DNA of 64,000 nucleotides, from positions 1-64,000 of the forward strand of contig SNVD02006970.1 of the NCBI GenBank assembly GCA_013180625.2, read 5' to 3'. Numbering within the stretch: the stretch's first letter is position 1; every line of letters begins with the position of its first letter. The translations under genes and the position numbers were made by a program. Below, in pieces: positions 37,469-47,953 of the stretch. The notes below the pieces were generated by a model, which saw nothing but the letters and a program-made list of their open reading frames with translations, had not been told where the DNA came from and did no database searches. The DNA is from Boswellia sacra. Its lineage: Eukaryota > Streptophyta > Magnoliopsida > Sapindales > Burseraceae.

Positions 37469-39100
37469 CAATCCTGGTTTCAATCTCGAAGTGCAGGAAG
37501 CAGGCAAATTCTTAGCTGATCCCTGCACAAAAGATTCATATTAAGAGTCAGCAGATAATTCTTCGCAAGTAAATTCTCTCCATAACAGAGAGGAATTTAT
37601 AGATCATGTCATAAACTTGAAAAAATATTAAATACTTGAGTGCATGATCTACGAGGAAGCAAGGGCATATTCCAGGTAATCAAAATCTCGAGTAAAAATA
37701 AGAATTGCACATATCATTTATTAAAAAAAATGTAAAATCAATCATGACAGTGCTAGTGTGTGCACATGTCCTAAAGTCCATGAGAGAAAGAGGAGTACAT
37801 GGGTTGCAACCACTTCACTGTAAAACTGTTCAATGTGATTTGCTCCAGAAACATCCTTCCTGTTGAATAAAGCTATGCTGTTAAATTACAGAAAACAACA
37901 GCAACTGAAGAAACACTTCATGGATGTAAGGTCAGGTAGAAGGCTTATAATGAGCATACACATTGACAAAATAACCAGCATCAGTAAAGCATTTTACTTT
38001 AGCAGTCGCAGGCAAGAGAGCTTGGAAGTTATCACAATGCAAGATTGAAGTCAATCCCCCAGCTGAACAGCCGGAAAGAACAGCCTGTTATCAGTTCTGA
38101 TAAGTTATCTACAATGCCATTAAAAAAATATTTGAAAAAAGAAAAGAAAAAGAAAAATGATAATTTGTTCATACATTTGCAGCATTTTTCATCCCTTTAG
38201 CTAATAGATCATCAATGACAGCACGAAAAACCCTTGCTCCTCTGAAGTGAAGGTTAGTTTTTTGATCAAATCACTAATTAATTAAAAAAGAATCCCACAA
38301 AAAGAGAACCAAATAACATAAAAATAAAGAAAAACCTATCTTAAATGATGCTCTGTCACAATATCTAACTTACTGGATTTACAACTTCTATATTGCCAGT
38401 AAATGATGCCCTATCACAGTATCTAACCTTGATTTTATTCCAATTGTAGAAGTCTAGAAAAGGAAACAAAATTTGAATACATCAATAAAATCAAAGGTCA
38501 AAAAAGCCGAAGGCAAAATTAGAAAAGGTGTCAACCCGTGAAACAAAAACCATACCTGGGTTAAACTTCTGCTTGTTGCTCAGCATCCCTGAAAAAGCAA
38601 CTTGCTTGACCATTTCCTTAGATGAACCTAAACGGGTACTTTTACGGGAAAGACAAGTTGTGATGTTGTTGCACCATCCTCCTCCCTGAGACCCCAAATC
38701 AAAAGACATTATGTCCAGAATATGTATATGAACAAGAGGGGAAAAAAAAGAGGAACTTTGTTAATCCATATCTTTCAGATTTAAAAACTATTAAATTTTT
38801 GACCAAGCCAAACTCAGTGTTATAGAACTAAATAGCTCATAATAACCTTTAAAATTAATAAGATTGAAATCTCTTTATCCAGACAGCGTAGAATTCATAG
38901 CAGAAGGCCACACTAAAGTTCCAGCACAATTAACAAAGAAATTGAGACTTTTACAGCCTTTTGGCGATGTAAAGATCTGTTAGCCTCAATCATGCCCATA
39001 TATGGACTATAACATACCTTAATATGCACCAACCAATTGTTGACTCCAGCACCAAAGCCCGGACTAAAGTGGTAAGCAGGCAGACTACCATCCAAACAGA
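37469..39100 (-). pseudogene. Pectin acetylesterase fragment, seven exons
   Basis: Homologue of plant pectin acetylesterases (NOTUM-like serine esterases that remove acetyl groups from cell-wall pectin). Exons with GT-AG borders: 39100-39018 ([18 protein letters not shown], then NNWLVH), 38685-38556 (GGGWCNNITTCLSRK), 38453-38374 ([17 protein letters not shown]), 38241-38175 ([17 protein letters not shown]), 38084-37962 ([17 protein letters not shown], with the catalytic Ser motif GCSAGG), 37859-37799 (KDVSGANHIEQFYSEVV) and 37522-37469 (SAKNLPASCTSRLKPGL). The signal peptide and the C-terminal third, with the catalytic His region, are absent. It is the longest capture in this element, but an incomplete gene. 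Confidence 0.9.
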
Positions 39101-39392
39101 CTGCAAACACATCAAACGTTAAACAAATCAACAAACTTAATATATCCAACAAAGAAAGTATAGAAATGAAAAATCGATTTATAGAGCTACAATTCTCACC
39201 GGCTCCTTTTGCTATATTATTATTGATGCCAAAATCTGTAATAAGCACCAAATTTAAAAAGATATAAAGTTCTGAAAGCCCTTTTCTCCTTCCCGATGCA
39301 CACATGCAAACTGTAGCAAACCTGCCAGAAATAAGAAAGAAAAAAAACCCAGTACTGCACCAGAAAAATCAAAGAGAATGGAGAGCGAGAGA

Positions 39393-39432
<40 letters not shown>

Positions 39433-39897
39433 GAGAGGAGAGAAGCTTACATGAACTTAGAGAAACCGATGACGGAGAAACCAGTACAGACCGATCGACC
39501 TGAGTGATGGATTGAGGAAGAGATACCGGTGAATAGGGAGCAAGGGAGATGAGGGATTGAGGTACTGAGAGTCGATTGAAAAAGAGAAAGATTGATCAGT
39601 GAGGGAGATAAGGGATTCGAGTGAGGGAGATAAGGGATTCGAGCGAGGGAGATAAGGAGAAAGCGAGGGAACGACGGAAAGAGTGGAGGGAAATCGATTT
39701 AGGGCAAAAGAAAAAGAGGGAATGAAAACATAATATATATAGGATGGCAAATTTGTAAATAAAATGAAATTAATAGTGTCAAATATAAGCAAAAATTATG
39801 TTGACTTTTTTTGGGTACATCATACTTTACGGTTTTACAAAAAATGGTCAAATATATAAAAACTAATGTGTCAAGTATTTTAAAATTTATTGTAGTG
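39101..39897. other. Right end of the Pack-CACTA candidate
   Basis: Contains the right copy of the 19-bp repeat (39224-39242), a GA/GGAGA microsatellite (39394-39441), a purine-rich stretch with GAGGGAGATAAGGGATTCGAG repeated near 39600-39655, and terminal sequence with GTCAAATAT-type words ending TTGTAGTG. Confidence 0.65.
39394..39441. repeat. (GA)n and (GGAGA)n microsatellite
   Basis: Uninterrupted GA units followed by GGAGAGGAGAGGAG. Confidence 0.95.
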
Positions 39898-42180
39898 ATT
39901 CCATATTTCTTCATTAAAGTTTCAAATGGTTTGTTACAAAAATGTGTGCCCCTATCACTAATAATGGTTTGAGGAATTCCAAATCTACACAAGATATTCT
40001 CTTTCAAGAATTTGATAACTGTTTTGTGATCATTGTTTCAACATGGAATTGCCTCAATCCATTTTGAAACATAGTCTACTGCAACAAGAATGTACACAAA
40101 ACCAAATGATGGTGGAAAAAGTCCCATAAAATCAATACCCCATGAGTCAAAGATTTCAACAACGAGAATGGCATTCAAAGGCATCATGTTTTGTTTTGAA
40201 ATGGATCCCAATTTTTGACAATTTTCACAAGTTCTGCAAAATGCATGTGCATCTTTAAATAAGGTACGCCAATAAAATCCACATTGCATAATTTTAGCAA
40301 CTATTTTTTTAGACAAAAAGTGTCCTCCACATGCTTCAGAATGACAAAAATTAATGACACTATTTATCTTATTGTTGGGTATGCATCTTCTAATTATTTG
40401 GTCAAGACAATATTTGAATAGATATGGGTCATCCTAATAAAAATTTTTTACCTTGGTCAAAAACTTCCTTTTATCTTGAGCATTCCAATGAGGAGGCATT
40501 TCTCCTGTTGCAAGAAAATTTACAATGTTCGCAAACCAATGTACTGTAGTAACAGAGAATAAAAATTCATCAGGAAAAGAGTTTTTTGATAGGTGAAGTT
40601 TCGATTAATGTCTCTGTCGTTAATCTTAACAGAAGATCTGCAACGATATTTTCAGCTCATTTCTTATCTTTTATTATGATGTTGACTTCCTGGAGCAATA
40701 AGATCCACCGTATCAACCAGGATTTGCATCATGTTTAGACATGAAATATATCACAGCTACATGGTCAGTGTAAACAATCGTTGGAGTACCAATTAAATAA
40801 GATCAAAATTTGTCCAATGCAAATACTACTGCAAGTAGTTCTTTTTCAGTTGTTGTGTAATTCATTTGTGCATCATTTAAAGTTCTACTTGCATAGCATA
40901 TTGTATAAGGCTAACATTCTCTTCTTTGTCCTAAGACAACACCAACAGCACAGTTACTCGCATCACACATCAATTCAAAAGGCAAGGACCAATCAGGAGA
41001 TTGCATAATTGGACTTGTTGTTCAAAGTTCAATTAACTTATCAAAGGTATTTTGACATTCTTGAGTCCATTCAAAAGAAGTATCTTTTATTAAGAGGTTA
41101 TAAAAAGGTTTAGATATAGTATTAACATTTCTTATGAACCTCTTATAAAATTCGGCATGACCTAAGAATGAACGAACCTCTTTGACTGTTTTTCGTGGAG
41201 ACAAATAGGAAATTAATTCCATTTTTGCTTTGTCCACTTCAGTTCCGTTGGAAGACACCACATGACCTAAGATAATTTCCAAAGTAACCATATAATGACA
41301 TTTTTCCTAATTCAAAATAAGACATTTTTCTTCACACCTTTTTTGGACGTTTTTTAAGTTTTCAAGACAATTATCAAAAGAATTTCCAAAGATAGTTAAA
41401 TCATCCATGAAAACTTCTAAACAATGCTCAGCCATGTCACTCAAAATGCTTAACAAACATCTTTGAAAAGTGGCTAGGGCATTACAAAGTCCAAAAGGCA
41501 TCCTTCTAAATGCAAAAGTGTCGAAGGGGGAAGTGAATGTGGTCTTTTCTTGGTCTTCAAGTGCAATAGGAATTTAATAATAGCTTGAGTATCCATCGAG
41601 AAAGCAGTAGTAGGAGTGCCCTACTACTCTTTCTAAAATTTGGTCAATGAATGATAAGGGAAAATGATCTTTTCTGGTGATGGCATTTAATTTTCTATAG
41701 TCAATGCATATCCTCCAACTAGATGAGACTCAAGTTGGCAATGATTCACCCTTTTCATTTTTTACTACTATAGTGCCAGATTTCTTAAGTACTACTTGTG
41801 TAAGGCTTACCCACATACTATCCAAGATAGGGTAGATAATTCCTACATCAAGCAGTTTAAGAACTTCAGCCCTAATGACCTCTTTCATATGTGGATTTAA
41901 TCTTCTTTGAGGTTGTTGGAATGTTTTGGTATTTTCTTCTAAATATATTCTGTGTGTACAAATCAAAGGGTTAATACCTTCTATGTCTTTTTAAAGTCCA
42001 CCCAATTGCATTTTTATGTCTTTTAAGCACTTTTATCAACTTACCTTGTTGTTCGCTTATGAGGGATGAAGAAATTACCACCGGATATGTCTGATTCTTT
42101 CCAAGATATGCGTATTTCAGTCTTTCAGGTAAGGGTTTCAGTTCTAACTTGGGAGCTTCCTCTTTCTTGCTTTCATTCAT
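39898..42180 (-). pseudogene. Element 3 pol (RT, RNase H, partial integrase)
   Basis: Broken reading frames cover an Athila-type pol: 42180-41971 (LKPLPERLKYAYLG), 41966-41730 (RRLNPHMKEVIRAEVLKLLD), 41501-41307 ([13 protein letters not shown], with FMDD, the RT catalytic motif), 41291-41022 ([14 protein letters not shown]) and an RNase H segment with stops. Integrase follows: H-C finger and GIDFMG (40316-40038), then ISDRGTHFC (near 39950). It ends after KKYGI, before the catalytic Glu, where CACTACAATAAATTTT begins. Inactive. Confidence 0.88.
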
Positions 42181-42268
42181 TTGCCTTAATTCATCGAATC
42201 ATGGTTTTGAGCATTTTTCCATCACCTGTGCACAATTCAGTAAGAACATATATTAGAAAGATCAAGCT

Positions 42269-43811
42269 CTAATTGCATATTCGATTATAATGAATTGACT
42301 CAACATGTTTCCAAAGGGTCAGAAAAACTCCCTTTTGAATATGGTCTTCCACAATAGTTTCAATCATATTAGCCTCCTCAATTTCATCATCTTCTTCATG
42401 TGATTGTTTGCACATATTAAAAATGTTAAGTTCCAATGTCATGTTCCTAATTGATAGCTTCATGACTCCATTCCTGTAATCAATCAAAGCATTAGAGGTA
42501 GTTAGAAATATACGCCCTAAAATGATAGGAATTGAATTACATACTTCTGCTGATTGTATATCCAAGACGATAAAATCCACTAGGTAAATGAATTTATCGA
42601 CTTGTACTAACACATCTTCTAGGCACTTTAATTGATCTATTAGCAAGCAAAAGAGTCAAAAAGTTGGTTTTAACTCACCTAGATTTAGTTTTTGAAAAAC
42701 CGAGTACGGAAGCAAATTTACACTAGCACCAAGATCAAGTAAAGCTTGCTCAATTTTATGATCTCCAATGACACATGAAATTGTAGGACAGCCTGGATCC
42801 TTATATTTCACTATATTATTGTTTTGAAGAATAGCACTTACTTGCTTAGCTAGAAAAGCCCTCTTTTTTATATTCAATTTTCTTTTCACAGTGCACAAAT
42901 CTTTCAAAAATTTTGCATAAGAAGGTACCTGTTTGATCATATCTAACAAGGGAATGTTGACCTTTTCCTATTTGAAAATTTCAAAGATTTCAGAATTGTG
43001 AGTTAGCTTCTTTTGTGTAGTTAATGCTTGAGGAAATTGAGGCATAAGTGGGGATTTGGTTCCTTCTTCGCTAGGTGTTGGTTTGGTAACCTCATCTTGA
43101 CCTTTAGAGATCGATTCATCTTCTCTCTCGTAAGGTTTTGGAATGTGTTTTTCAACAACCTTACCATTGCGAAGTGTCATGACTGATTTAGCTTAGTCCA
43201 CATAATGGTTACTTGAACTCCCCGCATTTGATTAGTTAGCTTAATCTTTGGGGTTTTGTAATGTTTGAGAAGAAAATTTCTCTTTTTCTTGAATGCTAAA
43301 TATGGATGCAAATTTTGCAAGAGTGTCTGACAAATTTGCTAATGTTTAAGCAGTTTGACGATTGAAAGTCTCTTGCCTTGTAATGAATGAATGTAATGTT
43401 TCTTCAAGGTCCTTCTTAGGAGGAGGAACATATGCATGATCATGAGAATTTTGAAAGTTTTGCTGTGTTTGAAAAGAGACTTGTGGAGATTGTGCATGAT
43501 TGTCATTTTTTCAACTAAAATTAGGATGATTTCTCCAACCACCATTGTAGGTTTGTGAGTATGGATTGTGATTTAACATTTTGAAAGTGTTTAAGGCATT
43601 GGCTTGTTAATGGAGGCATTCCCTAAAGGCAAGCAAAGTTAGGCACTCATCAGTAGGATGGTCATTATCATTAAAAATGTGACCAACAATTTCTTAAATA
43701 GAATTCAATTGACCACTCTTTTTCATTTCTAAAGCCTCGACTTTTCTAGCTAGGGATGCATATTTGGCTTGAAGGTCATGGTATTCCCTAAAGTTGTAAA
43801 TGCTTCTATTG
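42269..43811 (-). pseudogene. Element 3 gag C-terminus and protease
   Basis: 43811-42968 holds Gag tail pieces with stops (YNGGWRNHPNFS; MTLRNGKVVEKHIPKPYE). 42949-42656 has QVPSYAKFLKDLCTVKRKL, YKDPGCPTISC and the retropepsin-like LLDLGASVNLLPYS. 42646-42269 has EDVLVQVDKFIYLVDF and PIILGR. Same order as in element 2 but more decayed. The Gag frame resumes at 56102 on the far side of element 2. Confidence 0.83.
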
Positions 43812-43816
43812 GATAT

Positions 43817-45226
43817 TGTTTACGCCCAAAATATACCACGATTATTGTAGTATACATTGAGGTGTCGAATCCACAAGGAGGCCTTTGATAAAAGAGGTTA
43901 GTAAAACAAAAATATAAAAGATAATAAAGATATAAAATTTAACTTTGAAGTGATTAGTTCTAAAGAAAATACAATGTTTAATAATTGGAAACAATCGATG
44001 GTAATTAAGAAGTAAGGCATCGAGAATCACTTATATGTTTTGTAAATCTAATCCCCACTTTGATTTAATAATTATAACTCAATTGAAAGTTTCACATCCC
44101 AAACAATCAATCAGAAAATATGTATAGTATAGCATAAATGATAAACACATGTTTGATATGCATAAACTCTTTACAAGCAATATTTACCAACAACATTCAT
44201 CCTTACAAGTTATCCAAGAGCGACAATATATCACATGACAATATTGTAGTAAAGGATTAACTCATAAAACGAAACTACCAGTAACAATTATAATTCAACA
44301 TGAATCACATAACGAAAGCATGACTGAATTTATATGAAATTAAGAATTATAATTTCTGAATTAAAAAGAAATCACAAGATGAGAAAGAGTTTAACACATA
44401 AACAAACATACAATCTTTATAGCCCTTGAGGTAGAATGAAAGTGGAGAAATAGATAAACTACACATACAAGTTCATCTCTAGCCTTACCAAGAGTTCTAG
44501 CCTAACTTACAATTCATTCTTATCATTTCTAAAGAGAAAATACAAGAGAGAATTGTAATATACAATGATAAAATGTGAACTCAAATGATTTTTTCTCTCC
44601 CCCATTCAATTCCTCAAGTTGTCCTTAAATAGGTGATGAAATAGAACTATTACACCAAACCTCCACCAATTTTTCCACAATGTCGGCCACCAACTTGCAT
44701 CTGATTTTTGACCACCAAATGGACCGAATTGGGCTTTGTGGAAAACATGAAAGTTGTAGCATTTTGTCTCAGCTTTCCAGGGCCACCAGATTCATGCAAT
44801 TTGGACAAGTATTCTCTGAGATATGACCCAAATACTAGACATGGGTTGGGCTGAGAAACAACTACAATTTGGTTTTTTTGTGTCTCAATTTCGGCCAATC
44901 AAATGTTGGATTTGGGCTTTTGATTGTTCTTCAACTTTGTGTAAAATTGAGACATGTTGCTCCAGGTTCAATAATCTCTCCATTTTGATCTATAGATTGA
45001 GAGTTGTGTCCATTTTATTAAACCTGAAAAAATGATTTCCATTAATCACAATTTAAGGACAATACTTTATTTCAAGATAAAGACTAAAGAAAATGCAAAA
45101 GAAATGAAACAAATGTAAAAGAGGCATAAGCAAAATAATTATGCTAAAATATCATAAAAGGTTTATAATACTGTCCAATTAGCATTAATTATTTATGCTT
45201 AAGAGTGTACTTTCATGCGTTTATCA
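43817..45226 (-). repeat. Element 2 3' LTR
   Basis: Starts TGTTTACGCCC on the plus strand and ends GCGTTTATCA; near-identical to 54686-56096. Flanked left by GATAT and right by the polypurine tract. Confidence 0.96.
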
Positions 45227-45240
45227 CATCCCCAGCCAGC
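45227..45240 (-). promoter_or_regulatory. Element 2 polypurine tract
   Basis: The minus strand reads GCTGGCTGGGGATG immediately before TGATAAACGC of the LTR. G-rich but less purely purine than that of element 1. Confidence 0.7.
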
Positions 45241-46516
45241 TTATTGCTAGTCCCTAGCAATTCAAGCGTAAATGAAGCATGAAGAACTACTTCAACATTT
45301 CAAACAAAAAGTCAGTTCAAGATCACAATTGCTATAAAGGTTATTTCAATCATAACTTCCAAAACTGAGTACATGTGAATCAAGCCAAACCTTCTTACCA
45401 CAAACTGCAAAACATATAGCCTTGAAAATTACTCTATGTAAAAGCCTCAACTCCATATCCTCACAGGTGAACAACTGTTTAAAAAGGCTATGATTTCTCT
45501 CATGGAGTTGGAAAACAGAATAAACACACAAGAAAAGGTCACATTTAAGGACAGGCAGACAACTAACATTGATCCAAAGATAGGAAAATCCAATGTTTAG
45601 AATCAAACCATTCTTGCAACATGCTACCTTTAGGACTTCATTTATCTTGAGTGAATAAATACAGCTTGGTGAGAAAAGACTGCTTCATAAAACTTCTATC
45701 TTCTAAAATTGAATGAAGACATTATTGAATCGAACTGACTTCTTCTTCTTTTTTTTTCTTTCTTCTTTTTTTTCTTTTCTTTTTTTTTCACAAGAATTGA
45801 AATTTCATCTTGAATCGTCCCTTAGCTCAATTTCGAGTAATGACATTCTAAACAAGGATTAATCAATTCAAAGGATCAATGAAAGTTCGTAAGCTGTTTT
45901 CTCAACCTCTCCACTCACTCACAAAAGATGTGTGAGATTAAAAAAATGTGAACTTAAACATGAGAATTCTCTTGGCTATATACATTGAATCATCCATCTT
46001 ACCACAAGGCTTATCATTGTGCTCAAAATAATTTCAGAAATCATTATTTGATAACCTAAATAGAAAAGATGACTCAAACCAATAATTTTGAAATCATACC
46101 TAGATAGAAAAACAAACCCATTTAGACAAGAATTACCGAGAACACATGCAATAAACAGCTGTGCATGAAATACAATTCAAAAATAAAAAACAAATCAACT
46201 AGTTAGAATGCGTTTCAAGAGGTCAAAACTATACTCCCTACTCTGCCATTCTGGATCTAATAGATCTAGAATGCGTCTCAAGAGATAATGAACTCTTTAC
46301 ACTGCCATTCTCAGACCAATAGATTTTTTTTTTGAAATGCAATACAAAACATATGCCTCCTATCTAACCCCCAACCAGAGCGAAACATTGTCCTCAATGT
46401 TTAAATGTAGAAGGAGAAAGTATAAGAGACATCACCTGAAGCTTCAGTTATTCAAGAGAAACAAACCTGAAAAACACTTAATAAAATATTGTGAATAAAG
46501 CCAAAAGTAAGAAAAG
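45241..46516 (-). other. Element 2 3' non-coding region
   Basis: About 1.3 kb between the LOG stop and the PPT, with no recognisable frame. It contains two hairpin-like units, each starting AGAATGCGT(T/C)TCAAGAG and closing with CATTCT (46205-46252 and 46268-46311). It also has a TC-rich run (45740-45790) and the palindrome at 46383-46402. The hairpin word is shared with element 1. Confidence 0.65.
46383..46402. repeat. Perfect palindrome near the 3' end of element 2
   Basis: AAACATTG-TCCT-CAATGTTT, 8-base arms and the same loop as 7746-7765 in element 1. The outermost arm bases differ between elements in a pairing-preserving way. Confidence 0.8.
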
Positions 46517-47161
46517 TTACAAATGAAGTGTCAAATCCAATTTTCTCTCATTGCTCATTCCCACTGACCAATTAATTTGAGATGCTTCAGGGTCAGGTTC
46601 ATAAACAAAAGCTTGCAATTTATCAATTAGTTCATCAGCAGTTGAGGCAGAGACAAGGATCCGTTGTGCTGATTGTGAGATAAATCTTTGTTCCACAGCT
46701 TGATTAACAAAACACAATAAACAATCAAAGAAATTATTGACATTCAACAAACCTATGGGTTTCTGGTGGATATTGAGTTGGGCCCAAGAGACAACTTGAA
46801 AGATTTCTTCCATTGTTCCAAAACCTCCTGGTAAAGCAATAAAGGCATCTACATTTACAATCATACGAGCTATGCGTTCATGCATGGATGAGACCTGTAA
46901 TTCCTCTCCAACTGTTTTTCCAGTAACGTTAACTAAAGCTTTAGGAATAATTCCTAAAACTTGACTTCCTCTTGAGTATGCAGTTGTTGACACACACCCC
47001 ATTAACCCATGGTTACCTCCCCCACAAATTAAATGAAGTTTTCTCTCAGCTAGAACCTTACCAAGATTATGAGCTGCTTCTAAAAAAGCTATATCTTTAC
47101 CAGGCTGAGATCCACAAAATACACATATATTTCGGAATCGACGAGCTGAGGTTCCCTCCAT
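46517..47161 (-). CDS. LOG-like cytokinin riboside monophosphate phosphoribohydrolase carried by element 2
   Basis: Intact intronless ORF of 214 codons, taking the ATG at 47161 (MEGTS), which matches the start of the element 1 copy; the frame is open five codons further up. LOG enzymes cleave cytokinin riboside 5'-monophosphate to the active base plus ribose phosphate, in the cytosol. Seen: NICVFCGSQ (11-19), nucleotide loop GGGNHGLMG (47-55), SSMHERIARM with Arg96, signature PGGFGTMEE (111-119), SWAQLNIHQKPIGLLNV and a C-terminal DELIDKLQAF helix. Length is typical of plant LOGs. The Ser-Val usual after GGG is Asn-His here. It is the last gene before the 3' LTR, and a TATA-like box lies 50 bases upstream. 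Host LOG genes have introns, so acquisition through RNA is likely. Activity is untested. Confidence 0.93.
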   Translation of the reverse strand: MEGTSARRFRNICVFCGSQPGKDIAFLEAAHNLGKVLAERKLHLICGGGNHGLMGCVSTTAYSRGSQVLGIIPKALVNVTGKTVGEELQVSSMHERIARMIVNVDAFIALPGGFGTMEEIFQVVSWAQLNIHQKPIGLLNVNNFFDCLLCFVNQAVEQRFISQSAQRILVSASTADELIDKLQAFVYEPDPEASQINWSVGMSNERKLDLTLHL

Positions 47162-47210
47162 TTTGATACAACTCACTAACTATGTATATGCAAATGAAGA
47201 ACATGAGATG

Positions 47211-47219
47211 TATTTATAG
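47211..47219 (-). promoter_or_regulatory. TATA-like box upstream of element 2 LOG
   Basis: The minus strand reads CTATAAATA, 50 bases before the likely LOG ATG at 47161. With the usual spacing, transcription would start about 20 bases before the ATG, giving LOG its own short-leader mRNA. No equally good box is at this spot in element 1. Confidence 0.45.
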
Positions 47220-47337
47220 AATGCAAAAAGGTAGTACAATAATGACATCTATATAGGTAGCTCAACTGTTTGTCTGACAAACGTTGAAAATAAAAATAAA
47301 AATAGAAATTCAAAAATAACGGCAAGCATGCATATGT

Positions 47338-47480
47338 ACAAGTAGTTGTGATTGTGGCTCACATCTTCCTCTGGTTTTACGTCCAGTAACGGCTGAAACA
47401 CCTTCTATGAGTTGGGGATATGCTTCCCATCCAATTTTCTTATAAATTGGCAAACAGGGTCGTTTTGAGTCAGATTCCCG
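47338..47480 (-). other. Conserved block overlapping and following the Cys-rich ORF stop (element 2)
   Basis: Nearly identical to 10182-10320 of element 1 although it extends about 65 bases past the stop of the Cys-rich ORF. The overlapping frame is open from just after a TAG near 47485 to about 47310. It encodes KRPCLPIYKKIGWEAYPQLI then EGVSAVTGRKTRGRCEP. No ATG in this frame was seen at its start, so it would need splicing, frameshifting or a non-AUG start. Confidence 0.6.
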
Positions 47481-47953
47481 AGACTATAGCGTTCTTGCTC
47501 TTCTCGAAATTGTGTCCATAATCTTAAAATCTCTCGATGCACAAGTCCACAAGGATGCGTCTCAAGAGTCAACAAGATATTATCTAGAGACTCCTTACTC
47601 AGTCCATCCTTAATGAACTGAATCTTATCTTCTCGATTGACAGACACATATCCTAAAGAGCGACATCGCTTGTTACAGGTCCATCGTGCACATTTGTGAC
47701 AAACTTGTAATTTATTTGCTCTTCGCTTTTTCGCGTAAGAGCTTTTACCCAAACCAGGCATGAAGGAAACAAAGGCTTTTGAACATTCACCAGATAATCG
47801 AACTTTGGCTTCAATTAACCATCGTATATCAACAGGTAAACCCATGAGCATTAGCAATTTTAACCTTGCAAACCGTGCTTTGTAAATTTTGAGCAATGCA
47901 TTTGGAGGAAGAAAAGGAAAATGTCTACGAAGGTTTGAAAGAATCGTATCCAT
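47405..47953 (-). CDS. Cys-rich basic accessory protein of element 2, unknown function
   Basis: Open frame of 182 codons between pol and LOG. N-terminal helical part with FPFLPPNALLKIYKARFARL and DIRWLIEAKVRLSGE (about 42-56). Then comes a basic stretch KKRRANK (75-81) directly followed by four cysteines C85-x2-C88-x4-C93-x3-C97, a likely metal-binding finger, then REDKIQFIKDGLS. The C-terminal 70 residues end RKLDGKHIPNS. An Arg-rich block followed by a small Cys finger recalls the nucleic-acid-binding/silencing-suppressor proteins of flexible filamentous plant RNA viruses (Pfam Viral_NABP or Carla_C4). This is resemblance of layout only, not a shown homology. The order is conserved in element 1. 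It could bind element RNA or counter host silencing (inference). Confidence 0.85.
   Translation of the reverse strand: MDTILSNLRRHFPFLPPNALLKIYKARFARLKLLMLMGLPVDIRWLIEAKVRLSGECSKAFVSFMPGLGKSSYAKKRRANKLQVCHKCARWTCNKRCRSLGYVSVNREDKIQFIKDGLSKESLDNILLTLETHPCGLVHREILRLWTQFREEQERYSLGNLTQNDPVCQFIRKLDGKHIPNS

Larger units (their letters stand above)
28783..39897. mobile_element. Candidate Pack-CACTA carrying fragments of four host genes
   Basis: Starts CACTACAAGAAAAAAG (28783) and ends ...TTTATTGTAGTG (39897), i.e. inverted CACTACAA termini. Both ends carry TTTGAC/GTCAAATAT subterminal words, dense on the left (to 29690). Between them lie intron-containing fragments, all on the minus strand, of a TIR-NBS-LRR gene, RPN1, ribosomal protein eL28 and a pectin acetylesterase. 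No transposase was seen. The adjacent 3 bases (TTA left, ATT right) are not a matching duplication. The right end sits inside the integrase of element 3, but no integrase lies left of 28783. The two ends could belong to different copies or have been rearranged. Confidence 0.6.

Noticed and set aside
39457..39792. 111-codon minus-strand frame
   Set aside because: Translation of purine-rich repeats near the CACTA end, low-complexity Ser/Pro/Leu, no recognisable domain.
28783..39897. Functional RPN1, eL28 and pectin acetylesterase genes
   Set aside because: Each lacks both ends of the protein, RPN1 is out of frame at one joint, and all sit together between CACTA-type ends.
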